Assembly (NCBI RefSeq): GCF_004365875.1
Contig: NZ_SODF01000004.1
Span: 310,001-374,000 of the forward strand
Direction of reading: 5' to 3'
DNA length: 64,000 nt
DNA from: Kribbella kalugense
GTDB lineage: Bacteria; Actinomycetota; Actinomycetes; Propionibacteriales; Kribbellaceae
In this document: positions 41,205-49,784 of the stretch, one piece after another
Position numbering within the stretch: position 1 is the stretch's first letter
How the letters are laid out: every line of letters begins with the position of its first letter
The notes under the pieces: model-generated
Told to the model about the DNA's origin: nothing
The model's input: only the letters and a program-made list of their open reading frames with translations
Databases searched by the model: none
Made by a program: the position numbers and the translations under genes

Positions 41205-42956
41205 ATGAGTGAGCAGCTGACCGGGGCACAGGCTCTGATCCGCGCACTGGAACATGCCGGAGTGGACACCGTCTTCGGCATCCCGGGTGGCGCGATCCTC
41301 CCGGCGTACGACCCGATGCTCGACTCGACCCAGATCCGCCACATCCTGGTACGTCACGAGCAGGGCGCCGGTCACGCCGCCCAGGGGTACGCCGCCGCGT
41401 CCGGCAAGACCGGTGTGTGTATGGCGACCTCGGGTCCCGGCGCGACGAACCTGGTGACGCCGATCGCCGACGCCTACATGGACTCGGTGCCGATGGTGGC
41501 GATCACCGGCCAGGTGGCCGGCGCCGCGATCGGCACGGACGCCTTCCAGGAGGCGGACATCCGCGGCATCACGATGCCGATCACCAAGCACAACTTCCTG
41601 GTGACCGACCCGGCCGACATCGCGACCACGATCGCGGAGGCGTTCCACATCGCCTCCACCGGCCGCCCCGGTCCGGTCCTGGTGGACGTGACCAAGGACG
41701 CGATGCAGACCACCGGCGTCGACTTCCACTGGCCGACCGAGCTCGCGCTGCCCGGCTACCGGCCGGTGACCCGCCCGCACCCCAAGCAGGTGCGTGAGGC
41801 GGCCCGCCTGATCGCCGCGGCCGAGAAGCCGGTGCTCTACGTCGGCGGCGGCGTGATCCGCGCCCAGGCCAGTCCCGAGCTGAAGGAACTGGCCGAGCTC
41901 CTCGGTATCCCCGTCGTCACCACGCTGATGGCCCGCGGTGCGCTGCCGGACTCGCACGCGCTGCACTTCGGGATGCCCGGTATGCACGGGTCGGTGTCCG
42001 CGGTCGGCGCCCTGCAGCGCTCCGATCTGCTGATCACCCTGGGCGCCCGGTTCGACGACCGGGTGACCGGCAAGCTCGACTCGTTCGCGCCGGACGCGAA
42101 GGTCATCCACGCCGACATCGACCCGGCCGAGATCGGCAAGAACCGGGCCGCCGACGTGCCGATCGTGGGCGACTGCAAGGAGGTCATCACCGACCTGATC
42201 GCCGCCCTCCGCACCGAGATCGCGAGCACCGGCCGCACCCCGTCGTACGACGCCTGGCGCCATCAGCTCGAATCGGTCCGGGCCAAGTACCCGGTGGCGT
42301 ACGACGACCCCGAGGACGGCACGCTGTCCCCGCAGTACGTGATCGAGCGAATCGGCCAGATCGCCGGACCGGACGCCATCTACACCGCGGGCGTCGGCCA
42401 GCACCAGATGTGGTCCGCGCACTACCTCCCGTTCGAGAAGCCCCGCCACTGGCTGAACTCCGGCGGCCTCGGCACCATGGGGTACGCCGTGCCGGCCGCG
42501 ATGGGGGCCAAGGTCGCCCGGCCGGACAAGACCGTGTGGGCGATCGACGGCGACGGCTGCTTCCAGATGACCAACCAGGAGCTCGTCACCTGTGCGCTCG
42601 AGGGCATCCCGATCAAGGTTGCCGTGATCAACAACCAGTCGCTGGGCATGGTCCGGCAGTGGCAGACGCTGTTCTACGACAAGCGCTACTCCAACACCGA
42701 CCTGCACTCGGCCCGGATCCCGGACTTCGCCAAGCTGGCCGAGGCGATGGGCGGCGTGGGCCTGCGGTGCTCCGACAAGGACTCGGTCGACGCCACCATC
42801 GACAAGGCGATGTCGGTCACCGACCAGCCGGTCGTGGTCGACTTCGTCGTCCACCGCGACGCGATGGTCTGGCCGATGGTCGCGGCCGGCGTCAGCAACG
42901 ACGAGATCCAGATCGCCCGCGACATGGCCCCCAAGTGGGACGGGGAGGAGCTCTGA
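41205..42956 (+). CDS. ilvB: Acetolactate synthase large subunit
   Basis: The 583-residue ThDP enzyme makes acetolactate or acetohydroxybutyrate. The catalytic Glu is in ILVRHEQGAGHAAQGYA near residue 50. The FAD-binding central domain includes TLGARFDDRVTGKLD, and the ThDP-binding motif is IDGDGCFQMTNQEL near residue 450. AAGGAAGG lies 7 nt before the ATG. A longer reading upstream would run through the leader. It forms an operon with ilvN (1-bp overlap) and ilvC under leader-peptide attenuation. Confidence 0.96.
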   Translation: MSEQLTGAQALIRALEHAGVDTVFGIPGGAILPAYDPMLDSTQIRHILVRHEQGAGHAAQGYAAASGKTGVCMATSGPGATNLVTPIADAYMDSVPMVAITGQVAGAAIGTDAFQEADIRGITMPITKHNFLVTDPADIATTIAEAFHIASTGRPGPVLVDVTKDAMQTTGVDFHWPTELALPGYRPVTRPHPKQVREAARLIAAAEKPVLYVGGGVIRAQASPELKELAELLGIPVVTTLMARGALPDSHALHFGMPGMHGSVSAVGALQRSDLLITLGARFDDRVTGKLDSFAPDAKVIHADIDPAEIGKNRAADVPIVGDCKEVITDLIAALRTEIASTGRTPSYDAWRHQLESVRAKYPVAYDDPEDGTLSPQYVIERIGQIAGPDAIYTAGVGQHQMWSAHYLPFEKPRHWLNSGGLGTMGYAVPAAMGAKVARPDKTVWAIDGDGCFQMTNQELVTCALEGIPIKVAVINNQSLGMVRQWQTLFYDKRYSNTDLHSARIPDFAKLAEAMGGVGLRCSDKDSVDATIDKAMSVTDQPVVVDFVVHRDAMVWPMVAAGVSNDEIQIARDMAPKWDGEEL

Positions 42957-43624
42957 TGTCCAAGCACACGCTGAGCATCCTGGTCGAGAACAAGCACGGT
43001 GTGCTGGCCCGGGTCGCGGCGCTGATCTCGCGGCGCGGGTTCAACATCGATTCCCTCGCGGTCGGTCCGACCGAGCACCCCGAGGTGTCCCGGATGACCA
43101 TCGCGGTCAGCGTGGACGAGCAGCCTTTGGAGCAGATCACCAAGCAGCTGAACAAGCTGGTGAACGTGATCAAGATCGTCGAACTCGAACCCACCCAGAC
43201 GGTTCAGCGCGAACTGCTGCTGGTGAAGGTCAAGGCGGACACCCTGACCCGCGGACAGGTGCTGGAGACCGTCCAGCTGTTCCGTGCGAAGGTGGTGGAC
43301 GTGGCACCGGACGCGATCACGATCGAGGCGACCGGCAATCCCGAGAAACTCGAAGCCATGCTCCGGGTGCTGGAACCCTTCGGCGTCCGCGAGCTGGTGC
43401 AGTCCGGCATGGTGGCGATCGGCCGGGGCAGCCGCTCCATCTCCGACCGCACGCTGCGGCCGGTCCCGGTGCCTCCGCCGCACGTCCAGTCCGGACCCCC
43501 TAACGTGCAGGCGCGCCCTGTCGATCATGCCCAGCACGCCGGATCCGCGCAGCCCGTGTCTCCGCACCACCCGGTGCCGGCGCCGCCGCCGGGCCGATCC
43601 GCCGTCGTACCGAATCAACACTAA
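42956..43624 (+). CDS. ilvN: Acetolactate synthase small (regulatory) subunit
   Basis: The first 165 residues contain the ACT domain (HTLSILVENKHGVLARVAAL, residues 4-23) and the second small-subunit domain (LLLVKVKADT, VLEPFGVRELVQSG) that confer valine feedback. A C-terminal extension of about 55 residues rich in Pro, Val, His and Gln (VPVPPPHVQSGPPN onward) is unusual; small subunits normally end near residue 170. The frame stays open with the local base bias, so the tail seems to be real. The ATG overlaps the ilvB TGA. Confidence 0.95.
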   Translation: MSKHTLSILVENKHGVLARVAALISRRGFNIDSLAVGPTEHPEVSRMTIAVSVDEQPLEQITKQLNKLVNVIKIVELEPTQTVQRELLLVKVKADTLTRGQVLETVQLFRAKVVDVAPDAITIEATGNPEKLEAMLRVLEPFGVRELVQSGMVAIGRGSRSISDRTLRPVPVPPPHVQSGPPNVQARPVDHAQHAGSAQPVSPHHPVPAPPPGRSAVVPNQH

Positions 43625-43639
43625 GGAGAAGTGCCGCAA

Positions 43640-44671
43640 GTGGCAGCTGAAATGTTCTATGACGACAACGCCGACCTGTCGGTGATCCAGGGCCGCCACG
43701 TGGCCGTCCTCGGCTACGGCTCCCAGGGCCACGCCCACGCGCTCTCGCTGCGCGACTCCGGCGTCGACGTCCGGGTCGGTCTGCCGGAGGGCTCGAAGAG
43801 CCGGGCCAAGGCCGAGGCCCAGGGCCTGCGGGTGCTCACCCCGGCCGAGGCGGTCGAGGAGGCCGACGTGATCGTCGTCCTCGCGCCGGACCCGGCCCAG
43901 CGTCAGCTCTACAAGGAGGCCATCGAGCCGAACCTGGTCGACGGCGACGCGCTGGTCTTCGGTCACGGCTTCAACATCCGGTTCGGCTACATCAAGCCGC
44001 CGGCCGGCGTCGACGTGTTCATGGTTGCCCCGAAGGGCCCGGGACACCTGGTACGCCGTGAGTACTCCGAGGGTCGCGGCGTACCCGTGCTGGTAGCGGT
44101 CGAGCAGGACGCCACCGGCAAGGCGTGGGACCTGGCGCTGTCGTACGCCAAGGGCATCGGCGGTCTGCGGGCCGGCGGGATCAAGACCACCTTCACCGAG
44201 GAGACCGAGACCGACCTGTTCGGTGAGCAGGCCGTCCTCTGCGGTGGTGTGTCGGCGCTGATCCAGACCGGCTTCGAGGTGCTGACCGAGGCCGGCTACC
44301 AGCCCGAGGTCGCGTACTTCGAGTGCCTGCACGAGGTGAAGCTGATCGTCGACCTGATCTACGAAGGCGGCATCGCCAAGCAGCGCTGGTCGGTTTCCGA
44401 CACCGCGGAGTACGGCGACTACGTGTCCGGCCCGCGGATCATCGACGCGTCGGTCAAGGCCCGGATGAAGGAGGTCCTCGGTGACATCACCGACGGCACC
44501 TTCGCGGCTCGCTTCATCGCCGACCAGGACGCCGGCGCACCGGAGTTCGCGGCGTTCCGCAAGAAGAGCCAGGAGCACCCGATCGAGGCCGTGGGCAAGG
44601 AACTGCGCGGCCTGATGGCGTGGGTCAAGTCCCACGACGAGGACTACGTCGAGGGCACCGCGGCCCGCTGA
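43640..44671 (+). CDS. ilvC: Ketol-acid reductoisomerase (NADP)
   Basis: The 343-residue class I enzyme isomerises and reduces acetolactate. The N-terminal Rossmann motif is VAVLGYGSQGHAHAL. Metal-binding acidic residues lie in TETDLFGEQAVLCGG and YECLHE-like FECLHEVKLIVDLIYEGG. AAGGAG at 43623 is 11 nt before the GTG I chose; a GTG at 43631 would leave only 2 nt. The protein ends EGTAAR and is followed by a terminator. Confidence 0.95.
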   Translation: MAAEMFYDDNADLSVIQGRHVAVLGYGSQGHAHALSLRDSGVDVRVGLPEGSKSRAKAEAQGLRVLTPAEAVEEADVIVVLAPDPAQRQLYKEAIEPNLVDGDALVFGHGFNIRFGYIKPPAGVDVFMVAPKGPGHLVRREYSEGRGVPVLVAVEQDATGKAWDLALSYAKGIGGLRAGGIKTTFTEETETDLFGEQAVLCGGVSALIQTGFEVLTEAGYQPEVAYFECLHEVKLIVDLIYEGGIAKQRWSVSDTAEYGDYVSGPRIIDASVKARMKEVLGDITDGTFAARFIADQDAGAPEFAAFRKKSQEHPIEAVGKELRGLMAWVKSHDEDYVEGTAAR

Positions 44672-44683
44672 CGCGAACAAACC

Positions 44684-44730
44684 CGAAGGGGCCCGGACCA
44701 TCCAGGTGGATGGATCGGGCCCCTTCGTTT
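44684..44730 (+). terminator. Terminator of ilvBNC
   Basis: CGAAGGGGCCCG and its exact complement form a 12-bp stem around a 20-nt loop, followed by TTT, 13 bp after ilvC. Confidence 0.85.
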
Positions 44731-44787
44731 GACACAATGTGTGACGGTTGAGGTCCGGACAGGTGATTTTGGGGGAGGTGACCGGCG

Positions 44788-45990
44788 GTGGAGGACGGCA
44801 GGAATGCGCTGCCGCGGCCGCCTCGGCGGATTCCGGCGGGGGCCGGGACGCTGACCCAGCTGGAGGCTCCGCGCCGTCCCAACGGCGGGACGCCGCCACC
44901 CAGGGGGCCGTGGATCTTCGGTCGCATCCTGGCCGGGTTCCTCGTACTGCTCGTGATCGTCGGAGCCGGTGCCGGCGCGGGCTGGTTCGTCCGCGCGCGG
45001 AGCCTGAAGATCGACACCGACCAGGTCCTGCAGTCGGTCAAGCCGGCGGTCGTCCGCGTCCTGGCCACGACGTGTGCGGGCAGTGGCGAGGGGACCGGCG
45101 TACTGATCGACGGCGGCCGGATCCTGACCGCGACGTCCGTGGTCGAGCAGCCGCTGGGGATTGTGGTGGTCCTTCCGGACGGCCGGATCCGGCGGGCCAA
45201 CCTGCTCGGTACGAGTACCGACGGTGTCGCCGTACTGCAGCCGATCGGGGAGATCGACGCCACGCCTTTGCAGCTCGCCGCCGCGAACCCCGACCCGAAG
45301 TCCGAGCGCGCGCTGGCCGGCTACACCGCGGCCGGCAAGCAGGTCATCAACCCGATCGGTTCGACGGCTGAGCCCACCTCGCTGAGCGCGGTGATGAACG
45401 CGGAGAAGATCGGCAGCCCGATCGTCGACAGGTCCGGGCGGCTGGATGGACTGGTCGTCGGCGACACGGTCCAGACCAGCACGATCGTCGGGCTCGACAC
45501 ACTGCGCGGGTACGCCGCGCTGACGCCGATCGGACTCACCGTCGACAACGCCGACAGCTGCACGGTTCAGTCCAAAGGCCCGCAACGCGGAATCGTCCCC
45601 GAGCTGCAGGTCGCACGCACGCAGCTGGCGAGCGAGGTCCAGAAGCTGTTCGGCGACTACCTGACTCTCGAGAACAAGCGCGACTTCCCGGCACTGCAGG
45701 CGCTCTACTCCAAGCAGCTGGCCAAGAAGTACACCGTGACCAAGGACCAGACCAGCCACCAGACGACGTACTTCTTCGCCCCGAAGATCAGCGAGGTCAG
45801 CTCGGACGGCGAGGGTGGTGCGTACGCGCGGATGGCGTTCAACGCCCTCTTCTCGCCGACCGCCTCGGGTGCCGACGGCCGGAACTGCAACCACCTGGAC
45901 TACCGCTACCACCTGATCCGCGACGGCGGGAAGCTGCTGATCGACACGGCCGTCACGATGTCGCCCTCGGTGGCCTGCGACAGCGAGTGA
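44788..45990 (+). CDS. Membrane-anchored trypsin-like protein with degraded catalytic site
   Basis: The 400-residue protein has a proline-rich cytoplasmic tail (about 50 residues), one membrane helix (ILAGFLVLLVIVGAGAGAGW) and an extracytoplasmic region with the beta-barrel pattern of DegP/trypsin-like proteases. The usual TAxHV His site reads TATSVV, the Asp region reads STDGVAVLQ, and the GNSGGP serine site reads KIGSPIVD. Two of the three catalytic positions are therefore lost or altered, and I expect no protease activity. A C-terminal domain of about 130 residues resembles a SnoaL/NTF2-type cone (FGDYLTLENKRDFPALQALY, residues 291-310). It may be a binding or sensory protein. The start is GTG after GGGGGAGG. 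Confidence 0.7.
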   Translation: MEDGRNALPRPPRRIPAGAGTLTQLEAPRRPNGGTPPPRGPWIFGRILAGFLVLLVIVGAGAGAGWFVRARSLKIDTDQVLQSVKPAVVRVLATTCAGSGEGTGVLIDGGRILTATSVVEQPLGIVVVLPDGRIRRANLLGTSTDGVAVLQPIGEIDATPLQLAAANPDPKSERALAGYTAAGKQVINPIGSTAEPTSLSAVMNAEKIGSPIVDRSGRLDGLVVGDTVQTSTIVGLDTLRGYAALTPIGLTVDNADSCTVQSKGPQRGIVPELQVARTQLASEVQKLFGDYLTLENKRDFPALQALYSKQLAKKYTVTKDQTSHQTTYFFAPKISEVSSDGEGGAYARMAFNALFSPTASGADGRNCNHLDYRYHLIRDGGKLLIDTAVTMSPSVACDSE

Positions 45991-46108
45991 CCGGATCGTG
46001 GGTCCCGTCCGCGGGCCGAACGGCGGACGCGGTACCATCGACTGCAGCGGGCACAGCGCGGTGCTCTGAAAATCATGAGCCCCTACCGCTTCTGCAGGAG
46101 ATTCCTCC

Positions 46109-47707
46109 ATGACTGACGTAACCCGGCCCGTCGTCCTGATCGCCGAAGAGCTCAGCCCGGCCACCGTCGACGCCCTCGGCCCCGACTTCGAGATCCGGCA
46201 CGTGAACGGCGCCGACCGCGCCGAACTGCTGCCCGCCATCGCCGACGTCGACGCCATCCTGATCCGCAGTGCCACCAAGGTCGACGCCGAGGCGCTGGCC
46301 GCGGCGAAGAAGCTCAAGGTCGTCGCCCGGGCCGGTGTCGGCCTGGACAACGTCGACGTGAAGGCCGCCACCCAGGCCGGCGTGATGGTCGTGAACGCAC
46401 CGACCTCCAACATCGTCAGCGCCGCCGAGCTGGCGGTCGCGCTGCTGCTCGCGTCCGCGCGCCGGGTCCCGGCCGCGAACGAGTCGCTCAAGAAGGGCGA
46501 GTGGAAGCGCAGCAAGTACTCCGGCGTCGAGCTGTTCGAGAAGACCGTCGGCATCGTCGGCCTCGGCAAGATCGGTGTCCTGGTCGCGCAGCGGCTGGCC
46601 GCCTTCGGCATGAACGTGGTTGCCTACGACCCCTACGTGCAGGCCGGCCGGGCCGCGCAGATGGGCGTCCGGCTCGCCTCGCTCGACGAGCTGCTCAGCG
46701 TCAGCGACTTCATCTCCGTGCACCTGCCGAAGACCCCGGAGACGATCGGCCTGATCGGCGACGAGCAGCTGCACAAGGTCAAGCCCGAGGTCATCATCGT
46801 GAACGCGGCCCGCGGCGGCATCGTCGACGAGCAGGCGCTGTACTCCGCGCTCAAGGAGGGCCGGGTGGCCGGCGCCGGTCTGGACGTGTTCAAGACCGAG
46901 CCGTGCACCGACTCGCCGCTGTTCGAGTTCGAGAACGTCGTCGTCACCCCGCACCTCGGTGCGTCCACCGACGAGGCGCAGGAGAAGGCCGGCATCGCGG
47001 TCGCCAAGTCGGTCCGGCTCGCGCTGTCGGGTGAGCTGGTCCCGGACGCCGTCAACGTCCAGGGTGGCGTGATCGCCGAGGACGTCCGGCCGGGGATCGC
47101 GCTGACCGAGAAGCTGGGCCGGATCTTCACCGCGCTGGCCGGCGGCGTCGCGCAGCAGCTCGACGTCGAGGTCCGCGGCGAGATCACGCAGTACGACGTG
47201 AAGGTGCTCGAGCTGGCCGCGCTCAAGGGTGTGTTCGCGGATGTTGTCGAGGACAACGTCTCGTACGTGAACGCGCCGCTGCTGGCGGCCGAGCGGGGCC
47301 TCGAGGTCCGGCTCGTCACCGACCACGACAGCCCGGAACACCGCAACCTGATCACCCTGCGCGGCACGCTCGCCGACGGCGGCCAGGTGTCGGTGTCCGG
47401 CACGCTGGTCGGCGTACGGCAGTCGGAGCGGCTGGTCGAGATCGACGGGTACGACGTCGAGGTCGAGCTGGCCGCGCACCTCGCGTTCCTGACCTACGAG
47501 GACCGGCCGGGCGCGGTCGGCCAGATCGGCCGCATCCTCGGCGACGCCGACGTCAACATCGCGGGCATGCAGGTCAGCCGCGACCGCAAGGGCGGCAAGG
47601 CGCTGGTTGCTCTGTCGGTCGACTCGAAGATCGTCCCGGCGGTTCTCGACGACATCGCCGCCGCGGTCCAGGCCGACACCGCCCGCACGGTGGACCTCGA
47701 AGCCTGA
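46109..47707 (+). CDS. serA: D-3-phosphoglycerate dehydrogenase
   Basis: The 532-residue enzyme commits 3-phosphoglycerate to serine synthesis. It has a substrate domain, the Rossmann motif VGIVGLGKIGVLVAQ near residue 150, catalytic Arg in VNAARGGIVDE, Glu in DVFKTEPC and His in TPHLGAST. It then carries the intervening domain and a C-terminal ACT domain (LTYEDRPGAVGQIGRILGD, residues 463-481). This long form matches actinobacterial SerA, which is feedback-inhibited by serine. GGAG lies 8 nt before the ATG. TACCAT at about 46032 is a possible -10 element. Confidence 0.95.
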   Translation: MTDVTRPVVLIAEELSPATVDALGPDFEIRHVNGADRAELLPAIADVDAILIRSATKVDAEALAAAKKLKVVARAGVGLDNVDVKAATQAGVMVVNAPTSNIVSAAELAVALLLASARRVPAANESLKKGEWKRSKYSGVELFEKTVGIVGLGKIGVLVAQRLAAFGMNVVAYDPYVQAGRAAQMGVRLASLDELLSVSDFISVHLPKTPETIGLIGDEQLHKVKPEVIIVNAARGGIVDEQALYSALKEGRVAGAGLDVFKTEPCTDSPLFEFENVVVTPHLGASTDEAQEKAGIAVAKSVRLALSGELVPDAVNVQGGVIAEDVRPGIALTEKLGRIFTALAGGVAQQLDVEVRGEITQYDVKVLELAALKGVFADVVEDNVSYVNAPLLAAERGLEVRLVTDHDSPEHRNLITLRGTLADGGQVSVSGTLVGVRQSERLVEIDGYDVEVELAAHLAFLTYEDRPGAVGQIGRILGDADVNIAGMQVSRDRKGGKALVALSVDSKIVPAVLDDIAAAVQADTARTVDLEA

Positions 47708-47737
47708 TTAACACGAACGACTGATTTACTGGAGGCG

Positions 47738-47796
47738 GTCAGCCGCCCGCAGGCGCATGGCGGCTGACAAGGGTCCGGGCTCCATAGCCCGGGCCC
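47738..47796 (+). terminator. Two tandem hairpins after serA
   Basis: A perfect 10-bp stem (47738-47747 with 47759-47768) is followed 2 nt later by an 11-bp stem with one G-U pair (47771-47781 with 47786-47796). The second is followed by a weak T-rich stretch. Together they separate serA from the convergent methyltransferase gene. Confidence 0.75.
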
Positions 47797-47821
47797 GCTT
47801 CATTTAGTCAGCACAGCAGTT

Positions 47822-48424
47822 TTAGTGCCGAGTGGCCAGCAGTACGGCGGCGTCGGGGGCGACCATCACCTCGACGGTGGTGAAACGCTTGTCCATCAGC
47901 CATTCCTGGCGCAGCGTGTCGACCCGGCCCTCATACATCGGCGGCCAGACAGCGGACGGCGTGAAGTCGTCCAGTACGACGAAGCCGCCGGGCTCGACCA
48001 CGTCCGCGATCACGTCGCGGGCGGACAGCTTCGCCTCGCGGGCATCGACGAAGAGGAGCGCGAACGGACCGCGCTCGATCAGCGCGGTCCAGTCGGCCGA
48101 GACGACCTCGATCCGCTCATCGGCCGCGAAGAGTTCGGCGACGACCTGCGCCAGTTGCGGATCGCTCTCCGCTGTGACGATGTTCGTCCCGTCTCCAGCG
48201 CCGCTGCGCAACCACGCCGATCCGACGCCGCAGCCGGTCCCGAGCTCACCGAGCAGGCCGGTCTTCGAGGCCGCGAGAGTGGCGAGCAGCCGGCCGGTCT
48301 CGTTCCTGGTGGAGCTGACGAATCCACGCCGGCCGGACAGGCTGAGGGCCGCCGATACCAGCGGCGGCAGTTCTGGAGGAGCACTCACCGGTTGAGAGTT
48401 GCACAGGTCCGGTCCAGTACCCAC
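47822..48424 (-). CDS. O-methyltransferase-like SAM-dependent enzyme
   Basis: The 200-residue protein resembles class I O-methyltransferases: FVSSTRNETGRLLATLAA, motif I LLGELGTGCGVGSAWL, an acidic residue after strand 2 (VTAESDPQLA), FALLFVDAREAKL and PGGFVVLDDFTPSAVWPP. The two Asp residues of that last segment could bind a metal. The substrate is unknown. The start is uncertain: GTG at 48424 or the GTG at 48388, which begins the conserved part (SAPPELPPLVSAAL). It converges with serA. Confidence 0.8.
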   Translation of the reverse strand: MGTGPDLCNSQPVSAPPELPPLVSAALSLSGRRGFVSSTRNETGRLLATLAASKTGLLGELGTGCGVGSAWLRSGAGDGTNIVTAESDPQLAQVVAELFAADERIEVVSADWTALIERGPFALLFVDAREAKLSARDVIADVVEPGGFVVLDDFTPSAVWPPMYEGRVDTLRQEWLMDKRFTTVEVMVAPDAAVLLATRH

Positions 48425-48534
48425 ACCGCTATCTCACATTCCGGGACAGGCTGCCCGCATAGTGGCGAATTAGTCGGACGTGCGAGTAAATTCGTGCCTG
48501 CCCTGCCGCCCACGACATCCTTGGGAGGAGCAGC

Positions 48535-48690
48535 ATGTACGACATGTATCCAGCCAACTGGCCCGCGATCGATGCCCGCGAGCGGAAGGCGACCCGGCGT
48601 CGCCGTACCGCGCGCCCGGCGAGCGACGAGGTCAAGGCTGTCCAAGAGGCCATGAACCGCCGTGACAATGGGGGAGAACCCAAGAAGTGA
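48535..48690 (+). CDS. Small basic protein upstream of leuB
   Basis: The 51-residue product begins MYDMYPANWPAID and continues with a very basic stretch (ERKATRRRRTARPASDEV) ending DNGGEPKK. GGAGGAG lies 4 nt before the ATG, which is a strong ribosome-binding site. The stop overlaps the leuB GTG (GTGA), which implies coupling. It contains no run of branched-chain codons, so it is not an attenuator leader. I recognise no family. Confidence 0.65.
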   Translation: MYDMYPANWPAIDARERKATRRRRTARPASDEVKAVQEAMNRRDNGGEPKK

Positions 48691-49736
48691 CCGAGAAGAA
48701 GAACTTCACGCTGGCCGTCGTTCCCGGCGACGGGATCGGACCCGAGGTCACCACCGAGGCCCTGAAGGTCCTCGACGCGGTAGCCGCGCAGCACGGCGTG
48801 ACGTTCGAGCGGACCGAGTACGACCTCGGCGCGAAGCGCTGGCACGCCACCGGTGAGACGCTGCCGGACGCCGAGCTGGAGGAGATCCGCAAGCACGACG
48901 CGATCCTCCTCGGTGCGGTCGGTGACCCGAGTGTCCCGTCCGGCGTGCTCGAGCGCGGTCTGCTGCTGAAGCTCCGGTTCACCCTCGACCACTACGTGAA
49001 CCTGCGGCCCTCGAAGATCTACCCGTCCGTCGGCTCGCCGCTGGCGGACCCGGGCGACGTCGACTTCGTCGTCGTACGGGAAGGCACCGAGGGTCCGTAC
49101 GTCGGCAACGGCGGCGCGCTTCGGACCGGTACGCCGGCCGAGATCGCCACCGAGGTCTCGGTCAACACGGCGTACGGCGTCGAGCGGGTCGTCCGGGACG
49201 CGTTCGCGCGGGCCCAGGCGCGGCCGCGCAAGAAGCTCACCCTCGTGCACAAGAACAACGTGCTGGTGTACGCCGGTCACCTGTGGAAGCGGACCGTCGA
49301 CAAGGTCGCCGCCGACTTCCCGGACATCACGGTCGACTACCTGCACGTGGACGCGGCGACGATCTTCCTGGTCACCGACCCGGGCCGGTTCGACGTGATC
49401 GTCACCGACAACCTGTTCGGCGACATCATCACCGACCTGGCGGCCGCGATCAGCGGCGGGATCGGGCTGGCCGCGAGCGGCAACATCAACCCGGACCGGA
49501 CCGCGCCGAGCATGTTCGAGCCGGTGCACGGCTCCGCGCCGGACATCGCCGGCCAGCAGAAGGCCGACCCGACCGCGGCGATCCTGTCCGCGGCACTGCT
49601 CTGCGAGCACCTCGGCCTGACCGAGGCGGCCCGCGCGATCGAGGCGGCCGTCGAGGCCGACATCGAGGAGCGCACCGGCGCCGTACGCAGTACCTCCGAG
49701 GTCGGCGACGCGATCGCCAAGCGCGCGGCCGGCTGA
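48687..49736 (+). CDS. leuB: 3-isopropylmalate dehydrogenase
   Basis: The 349-residue enzyme oxidises 3-isopropylmalate in leucine synthesis. It shows AVVPGDGIGPEVTTEALKVL at the start, GAVGDPSVPSGVLERGLLLKLR, the Arg-rich substrate site, VDAATIFLV and the metal-binding Asp region VTDNLFGDIITDLAAAISGG (residues 236-255), then EPVHGSAPDIAGQ. It starts with GTG overlapping the stop of the small basic protein gene. leuA and leuCD are not in the window. Confidence 0.94.
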   Translation: MTEKKNFTLAVVPGDGIGPEVTTEALKVLDAVAAQHGVTFERTEYDLGAKRWHATGETLPDAELEEIRKHDAILLGAVGDPSVPSGVLERGLLLKLRFTLDHYVNLRPSKIYPSVGSPLADPGDVDFVVVREGTEGPYVGNGGALRTGTPAEIATEVSVNTAYGVERVVRDAFARAQARPRKKLTLVHKNNVLVYAGHLWKRTVDKVAADFPDITVDYLHVDAATIFLVTDPGRFDVIVTDNLFGDIITDLAAAISGGIGLAASGNINPDRTAPSMFEPVHGSAPDIAGQQKADPTAAILSAALLCEHLGLTEAARAIEAAVEADIEERTGAVRSTSEVGDAIAKRAAG

Positions 49737-49772
49737 AAAGGCGGGTGCTCGCATGACCACTTGGCCAAGAGG

Positions 49773-49778
49773 TACGGT
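49773..49778 (+). promoter_or_regulatory. Candidate -10 element of ilvE
   Basis: TACGGT is followed by 6 nt and then the ATG at 49785, with no Shine-Dalgarno sequence. ilvE is therefore probably transcribed separately from leuB as a leaderless mRNA. Confidence 0.5.
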
Positions 49779-49784
49779 GCGGCT

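Noticed and set aside
41190..42854. 554-codon open frame antisense to ilvB
   Set aside because: It lies wholly inside a recognised gene and its product is repetitive Arg/Asp/Val/Gly without domains.
46075..46116. 13-codon upstream frame (MSPYRFCRRFLHD) overlapping the serA start
   Set aside because: It has only one Cys and one Ser, no matching terminator and no clear ribosome-binding site. There is not enough to call a leader peptide.
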